Part shown: piece after piece, positions 59,485 through 64,000 of the stretch
How positions within the stretch are numbered: the first letter of the stretch is position 1
How the letters are laid out: each line of letters starts with the position of its first letter
From: Streptomyces muensis
GTDB lineage: Bacteria; Actinomycetota; Actinomycetes; Streptomycetales; Streptomycetaceae
Direction: 5' to 3'
Length of the DNA: 64,000 bases
Assembly: GCF_021474425.1 (NCBI RefSeq)
Contig: NZ_JAKEIP010000009.1
Span: 42,811 to 106,810 of the forward strand
Translations under genes and position numbers: made by a program
Notes under the pieces: generated by a model
The model's database searches: none
What the model was told of the DNA's origin: nothing
Seen by the model: only the letters and a program-made list of their open reading frames with translations

Positions 59485-61926
59485 TCAGGGCAGCTCCGGC
59501 AGGTCCTCCTCGTACAGCAGCGTCAGGTCGTCCGTGGTCGGCTCGTCGAGCTGGGCGACCCGGCCCGCGTGCCGCTCCACCATCGCCTCGAAGGTCTGAC
59601 GTGCGGTGCGGCCGTTGCCGAAAGCCGGGCCCTTGGGAATCGCCGTGAAGTACTTCTGGAGGGCCTCGGCCAGACCCGGACCGAGCCGGTACTCGTGCTC
59701 CTCGGCCTGCTGCTCCACGATCCGCAGCAGCTCCTCGGGGCCGTAGTCGCTGAAGGTGATGGTCCGCGAGAAACGGGACGCCACACCGGGGTTGACCGAA
59801 AGGAAGCGCTCCATCTCGGCCGTGTAACCCGCCACGATCACCACGACCGCGTCCCGGTGGTCCTCCATCAGCTTCACCAGTGTGTCGATGGCCTCCTTGC
59901 CGAAGTCCCGGCCCGAGTCCTCCGGCGACAGCGCGTACGCCTCGTCGATGAACAGCACACCGCCGCGCGCCTTGTCGAAGGCCTCCTGTGTGCGGATCGC
60001 GGTGGAGCCGATGTGCTCGCCGACCAGGTCGACCCGGGACACCTCGACCAGGTGCCCCTTCTCCAGCACACCGAGGGAGGCGAGGATCTCGCCGTAGAGC
60101 CGGGCGACCGTCGTCTTGCCGGTGCCGGGGGAGCCGGTGAAGACCAGGTGGCGCTTGACCGACGCCGCCTTCAGGCCCGCCTGCTGGCGGCGCCGGCCCA
60201 CCTCGATCATGTCGGTGAGGGCGCGCACCTCGCGCTTGACGCTCTCCAGGCCCACCAGCGCGTCCAGTTCACCGAGGACGGCCTTGGAGGTCCGCGCCGG
60301 CTGCCCGGGCTCCGCGGCGGCGATCAGCGGCTCCTGCTCGGTGCTGCGCTGACCGGGGATCGCGCCGAGGAGCCCGGGGGACTGGTGTGCCGTCTGCACG
60401 ACGGGTTCCGGCGCCGGGGGCGGCGGCCTGAGGCCCGCGCTCTCGTCGCTGGTGCAGTCCTCCACGTCGGGGCCCACCCCGGTGGCCGCGTCCGGGCCGC
60501 CGTCCGCGAACTCGTACCCACCGCGCGCGCACCGCTCCGTACGGCACTTCCTCAGCGTCGTACGGCAGCCGTCGATCACATGGAAGCCGTACCCGGCGCT
60601 GCCCCGCACCCGGCAGTTCAGGAAGGTGCCGCGGCCGCCCGCCGAGACATAGAACCCGGCCTCCGCGGGGGAGTCGACCGTGCACCGCTCGATGGTGGGG
60701 TCGGCGCCCTTGGTGACGATCACGCCGGTCTGGTTGCCGTCCAGCGTGCAGTTGTTGAGGGTGCCGCCGCTGCCGTGGTCCCGGAACCAGGCGCCCGTCG
60801 CGGCGTCCCGGATCCGGCAGTCGTCGAGCTGGGCGGTGGCACCGTCGCTCACCGACACGGCCGTGTTGCGCACCTGCGACAGGTCGCTGTCGACGACGTC
60901 CGCGCGTGAACCGCGGTCGAGGACGAACAGGGCGTCCGGCACGTCGTGCACCCGGCAGGAGTCCAGTACGGCGGTCGCGCCGTCGCTGACCCACACCGCC
61001 GGATAGTCGCCCGTGCTGTCGAAGATCTCGCACTGGTTGGCGTCCACGCGCGTGCCCGGATCCCACACCGAAAGGCCGTTGCGTCCGAACTGACGCACCG
61101 TCGTGCGGGTCAGCGTCAGCACCGAGCGGGAACGCAGGTCGACCGCGTTCTCCGGGATGTCGTGGATACGGCAGTCGGCCAGGGTCAGTACGGCGTCCGT
61201 GTCGAGCGTGACCCCGTCGGCGGTGGTGCGGTGCACATCGCAGTCGGTGAGATGGGCGGTGGCCCGCCCGGTGATCTGCACGCCGGAGCCCCGGACCTCG
61301 TAGACCTCGCAACCGACCGCTTCCAACGCGGAGTTCTCCCCCGTCGCCGTCAACCCCGAACCCGAGGCGTGATGGACGCGGCAGCGCTCCAGGCGGGGGT
61401 GCGCGCCCCCGCGCACGGCGATCCCCGCCTGACCGGCCGCGACGACCTCGCACTCCTCGAACACCCCGCCCCCGCCGTCGAGTACGGCGATGCCGATGCC
61501 CGCGGGATTGTCCACGGTGCAGCGCCGCACGGTCGGCCGGGCGCCGCCCCGCACCTCGATCCCGGCCGCCGACCGCGTGACGATCCGTACGTCCGACAGC
61601 TCCGGGGCGCCCTCCTCCACGAGCAGCGCGGGCGCCGCCGCGTCCTGGCCCTCCACATGCAGGTCCTGCACCACGGCCGAGGCGCGCACGGTCAGCGGCA
61701 CACCGTCCAGCGGCGCGATCCGCACCGAGCCGGGAGAGCCCTCCGGGCCGCGCAGGGTCACCGCCCGCTGGACGACGAGGTTCTCCCGGTAGGTGCCGGG
61801 CGCGACGGTGAGGACGTCACCGTCGGCCGCGGCCTCGAGGGCGGCGGCGAGCGACGCGTACTCACCCGTGCGGCGCCGCCACCGCGATGTGCCGGTGTGC
61901 GTCACCTGGACCGTGCCCTGTGCCAT
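59485..61926 (-). CDS. parallel beta-helix protein fused to a CbbX/SpoVK-type AAA+ ATPase
   Basis: 813 residues. Residues 20-500 are right-handed beta-helix repeats (many V-x-D-C-x-V/I-H turns such as LTDCDVHRTTADGV, LADCRIHDIPENAV, LDDCRIRDAATGAW). A Pro-rich linker follows, then an AAA+ domain with Walker A GSPGTGKTTV, Walker B LFIDEAYAL and arginine finger region ASRFSRTITF, like CbbX and EccA. The ATPase of this group remodels protein partners; the helix may be the recognition part. Type VII secretion proteins of mycobacteria use similar ATPases, but no ESX gene is near. Confidence 0.87.
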   Translation of the reverse strand: MAQGTVQVTHTGTSRWRRRTGEYASLAAALEAAADGDVLTVAPGTYRENLVVQRAVTLRGPEGSPGSVRIAPLDGVPLTVRASAVVQDLHVEGQDAAAPALLVEEGAPELSDVRIVTRSAAGIEVRGGARPTVRRCTVDNPAGIGIAVLDGGGGVFEECEVVAAGQAGIAVRGGAHPRLERCRVHHASGSGLTATGENSALEAVGCEVYEVRGSGVQITGRATAHLTDCDVHRTTADGVTLDTDAVLTLADCRIHDIPENAVDLRSRSVLTLTRTTVRQFGRNGLSVWDPGTRVDANQCEIFDSTGDYPAVWVSDGATAVLDSCRVHDVPDALFVLDRGSRADVVDSDLSQVRNTAVSVSDGATAQLDDCRIRDAATGAWFRDHGSGGTLNNCTLDGNQTGVIVTKGADPTIERCTVDSPAEAGFYVSAGGRGTFLNCRVRGSAGYGFHVIDGCRTTLRKCRTERCARGGYEFADGGPDAATGVGPDVEDCTSDESAGLRPPPPAPEPVVQTAHQSPGLLGAIPGQRSTEQEPLIAAAEPGQPARTSKAVLGELDALVGLESVKREVRALTDMIEVGRRRQQAGLKAASVKRHLVFTGSPGTGKTTVARLYGEILASLGVLEKGHLVEVSRVDLVGEHIGSTAIRTQEAFDKARGGVLFIDEAYALSPEDSGRDFGKEAIDTLVKLMEDHRDAVVVIVAGYTAEMERFLSVNPGVASRFSRTITFSDYGPEELLRIVEQQAEEHEYRLGPGLAEALQKYFTAIPKGPAFGNGRTARQTFEAMVERHAGRVAQLDEPTTDDLTLLYEEDLPELP

Positions 61927-62032
61927 GGCGTTGATGTGCCCCCACCTCGTAGTACGCGGGTTTAGCCGAAGAGTTCGGCCGGTCCACCGTAGCGTGCGCG
62001 CGGGCGGTGGGTTGACCAGAGCCGTAAGGCCG

Positions 62033-62638
62033 TCAGCTGCCGGTACCGGTCCTGCCCCAGTCCGGACCCGCCTTGTCCCATGCCTGGTCCCAACGGGCGT
62101 ACCGGCGAAGGACCATGCGCCAGACGATCAGCCGTCTGCCGCCCTCGATCAGACCGGCGGCCAGCAGCGCCGCCCCGAACCCGGCGAGCACGGCATGCGT
62201 CGCGGCGGTCGCGGAGTCCAGCGGCCGGGCCACGGTACGGCCCTGTTCGTCCGTCCATATCCTGAACCGGTCGCCGGGCTTCGGGGCGTCGAGGCTCGTC
62301 ATGACCGAACCCTGGTGCGCGGTGCCGTCCGGTGCGGTCCAGTCGGCCATGACGCGGGTCCGCTGGGTCCGCCCGGTGGCGGCCTCGGGGTCGGCGTCCA
62401 GCGGGGAGCCGTCCAGTTCGCGGACCACGCTCGCCGTCACCATGTGCCGGGACGCGCGCTGTTCACGCACCGACTCCCGCAAGGCGTCCTGGGCGAGGCC
62501 GCCGACCAGTAAGCCGGCGACGGGCACGACGACCAGGATCAGCAGCAGGGCCGCGAGGGCGAGCCAGGCCTCGGCCAGATCGGTCGCACGGCGCAGCGGA
62601 TTGTCCCGCCAGCGCCAGAGTCCGCTGATCGCCCGCAT
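62033..62638 (-). CDS. Rv1733c-like membrane protein
   Basis: 201 residues with two membrane helices (LALAALLLILVVVPVAGLLVGG near 25-50 and VLAGFGAALLAAGLI near 160) and an extracytoplasmic domain with the VMADWTAPDGTAHQG segment, the signature of the Rv1733c family in actinobacteria. Function unknown. ATG 62638 fits homologues beginning MRAISGLW; GTG 62650 is an alternative start with GGGAAGG close before it. Confidence 0.75.
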   Translation of the reverse strand: MRAISGLWRWRDNPLRRATDLAEAWLALAALLLILVVVPVAGLLVGGLAQDALRESVREQRASRHMVTASVVRELDGSPLDADPEAATGRTQRTRVMADWTAPDGTAHQGSVMTSLDAPKPGDRFRIWTDEQGRTVARPLDSATAATHAVLAGFGAALLAAGLIEGGRRLIVWRMVLRRYARWDQAWDKAGPDWGRTGTGS

Positions 62639-62817
62639 CGTCCGGCCCACCCCCTTCCCGCTCCGTGATAACCCCGGACAGAGCTGCTCACGCGCGAGTC
62701 CGGTGAAGAGAGAGCGAAATCACCGCCATCGGGTCTCTCATGAACTTCTCACGAAAGGCCCAACGCGCGGGCCACCGGCCCCGGTTCCCGCACGCCGCCG
62801 CCCGCAGGGGTGAATTC

Positions 62818-63645
62818 TCAGCCGAGGATGGTGACCGGGTCGCCGACCCGGATCGTGCCGCGGGAGAGCGGCACCATGTTCTGGCCGAAGACCAGCTTGC
62901 CGTCCAGGCGGCGGTGCCGGCCCAGGGTGTGCAGGGGCTCCCGGCCGCGCTCGGCGGTGGCCTGGTCGGTCGTGGTCACCACGCAGCGCCCGCACTTCTT
63001 GGGGACACGGAAGGCGACCTCGCCGATGGCGATGCGCGACCAGTCGTCCTCGGCCCAGGCGGCGGTGCCCGAGACGACGACGTTCGGGCGGAAGCAGTTC
63101 ATGGGCAGCGGGCCCTCGTCGGCGTGATCACCGTGAGCGATGAGGGAGTTGAGCGCGTCGAGGGAGGCCGTGGTGGTGACCAGCAGCGGGAAGCCGTCGG
63201 CGAAGCTGACCGTCTCGCCCGGCAGCGCGTACTGCGGGTCGACGGGGCGGCGGGTGCCGGGGGAGTCCATGTGCACGAGGCGCGTGCCGGTGCCTAGGAA
63301 GGTGGTGCACCAGGCGTGCGCGGCGTCGTCCTCGGCGAGAACGGCTTCGACCTTGTCGCGGAAGATCTGCATCGGCACGGCGGCGGGCGTGGTCGGCACG
63401 GGCACGGTCAGCGGGTCCATGCCGGGCGCGGACAGCCGGACGCCGCCGCCGGGCAGCAGCTCGGCGGCGGCCAGCGCGAGGCGCGGCTGCTGGCGCTGTG
63501 TAACGACCTTTCCCCCGTCGTCGATCAGCGCCCAGCGTCGGTCTCCGGCCAGCCCCCAGGGCTCCACGACGGCCTCCCGGGGCGCGGTGCCCCGGAACGC
63601 CTTGACCGGATGAACATGTATCGACTGCAGCTGTGCGTGCCCCAT
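62818..63645 (-). CDS. MOSC-domain protein
   Basis: 275 residues: N-terminal MOSC_N domain (IHVHPVKAFRG, WGLAGDRRWALID) and C-terminal MOSC domain with the conserved cysteine in VPKKCGRCVVTTTDQATAE, plus NCFRPNVVVSGTAAWAED. Related to molybdenum-cofactor sulfurase C-domains and YcbX/YiiM enzymes that reduce N-hydroxylated compounds. A second Cys close to the first (KCGRC) is usual for this branch. Confidence 0.88.
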   Translation of the reverse strand: MGHAQLQSIHVHPVKAFRGTAPREAVVEPWGLAGDRRWALIDDGGKVVTQRQQPRLALAAAELLPGGGVRLSAPGMDPLTVPVPTTPAAVPMQIFRDKVEAVLAEDDAAHAWCTTFLGTGTRLVHMDSPGTRRPVDPQYALPGETVSFADGFPLLVTTTASLDALNSLIAHGDHADEGPLPMNCFRPNVVVSGTAAWAEDDWSRIAIGEVAFRVPKKCGRCVVTTTDQATAERGREPLHTLGRHRRLDGKLVFGQNMVPLSRGTIRVGDPVTILG

Positions 63646-63687
63646 GGGCCCATCGTGCCAGGTGGCACCGACAGCCCGGGGAACGCG

Positions 63688-64000
63688 TCAGTAGCCGCGG
63701 TACTGCTGGTTGTTGTACGGGTCCTGGTAAGGAGCCGCGGCAGGGCGGGGAGCCGCGGGGCGCATCGCCTCGTAGCCCATGCCGCCGGGCGCCACCGGGC
63801 GAGGCTGCTGCGCCTGCGGGCCCGGATAGCCGCGCGGCGCGGCCGCCTGCTGCGGGATGTACGCCGCGGGCGCCTGTTGCAGCGGTGAGGGCTGCTGCGC
63901 CTGCGGATAGCCGTAGGAGGGCTGGGACGGGGCCAGCGGAGCGAGCCACAGCGGCTGACGGTAGTAGCGGAGCATCGGGACGTACGTCCCTGTCATCACC
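63688..64000 (-). CDS. C-terminal end of a Gln/Pro/Tyr-rich protein, cut by window edge
   Basis: At least 103 residues remain, rich in Gln, Pro, Ala and Tyr (YGYPQAQQPSPLQQAP, PYNNQQYRGY), without fixed-fold motifs. It resembles the C-terminus of a Streptomyces-specific protein group (DUF6643-like, from memory and unverified). The frame is open to the right edge, so the N-terminus lies beyond. No function can be given. Confidence 0.55.
   Translation of the reverse strand, partial: VMTGTYVPMLRYYRQPLWLAPLAPSQPSYGYPQAQQPSPLQQAPAAYIPQQAAAPRGYPGPQAQQPRPVAPGGMGYEAMRPAAPRPAAAPYQDPYNNQQYRGY

Noticed and set aside
1..64000. CRISPR arrays, tRNA or rRNA genes, insertion sequences, prophage genes
   Set aside because: Looked for repeats with regular spacers, tRNA-like cloverleaf/CCA ends, transposase or integrase motifs and att-type duplications; none found.

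Overview
The window is about 72% G+C with strong third-position G/C bias, dense genes, frequent GTG starts, ATGA/GTGA stop-start overlaps, rare TTA codons and well-known Streptomyces sequence signatures: a PafBC/RecA-NDp type promoter, DmdR/IdeR iron boxes, CsoR-type copper operators and short dispersed repeats. It is a piece of a Streptomyces chromosome, apparently rich in accessory genes because sugar uptake, secreted enzymes and orphan biosynthetic genes dominate. I see no rRNA, tRNA, CRISPR array, transposase, integrase or replication origin.

Layout. 1-3561: end of htpG, a VOC protein behind a DNA-damage-type promoter, and a secreted beta-propeller protein. 3844-8732: a compact set of three PLP enzymes and a methyltransferase (Y4yA/SbnH-like decarboxylase, SbnA-like cysteine-synthase-fold enzyme fused to a rhodanese, SufS-like cysteine desulfurase, SAM methyltransferase). 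I regard this as the best candidate for an undescribed pathway: it looks like a self-contained sulfur relay plus amino-acid-building module. 8905-11436: a GNAT/FemAB-like enzyme with a TTA codon and a DegT-type aminotransferase. 11539-13275: PolX. 13495-20461: galactoside transport and hydrolysis operon (ABC importer, GH35, ROK regulator) with an AT-rich palindrome on its promoter. 20660-27280: a second sugar operon (Gfo/Idh/MocA dehydrogenase, DUF6807/PmoA, cupin, ABC importer, DUF624) behind a LacI-type operator. 27386-27838: secreted phospholipase A2.

27899-31605: copper locus, with CopA carrying an in-frame dispersed repeat, CopZ, and a divergent exported His-rich protein, all arranged around CsoR-type operators. 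31611-33936: a MerR regulator divergent from a SulP transporter with a perfect palindrome between them. 33988-36161: a decayed iron/catechol-siderophore locus (one intact and one 5'-truncated FecCD permease, an isochorismatase with its catalytic Asp changed to Asn, two iron boxes). 36282-44989: GH15, DeoR/AgaS/class II aldolase, RlmG, AlkB-like oxygenase, ROK, RpiB.

44976-46645: TetR-DUF4865-tautomerase operon. 46863-50466: SHOCT protein and a MacB/FtsX-type ABC exporter, followed by a 19-bp inverted repeat. 50754-55981: RsbW-like kinase, a Cds1-like cysteine-synthase homologue, an ArgJ-arginase pair and an SRPBCC protein. 56040-64000: DeoR, a polytopic membrane alpha/beta hydrolase with a TTA codon, a beta-helix-AAA+ fusion, an Rv1733c-like membrane protein, a MOSC protein and the end of a Gln/Pro/Tyr-rich protein. 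All functions are inferred from motifs read by eye; no database search was run.
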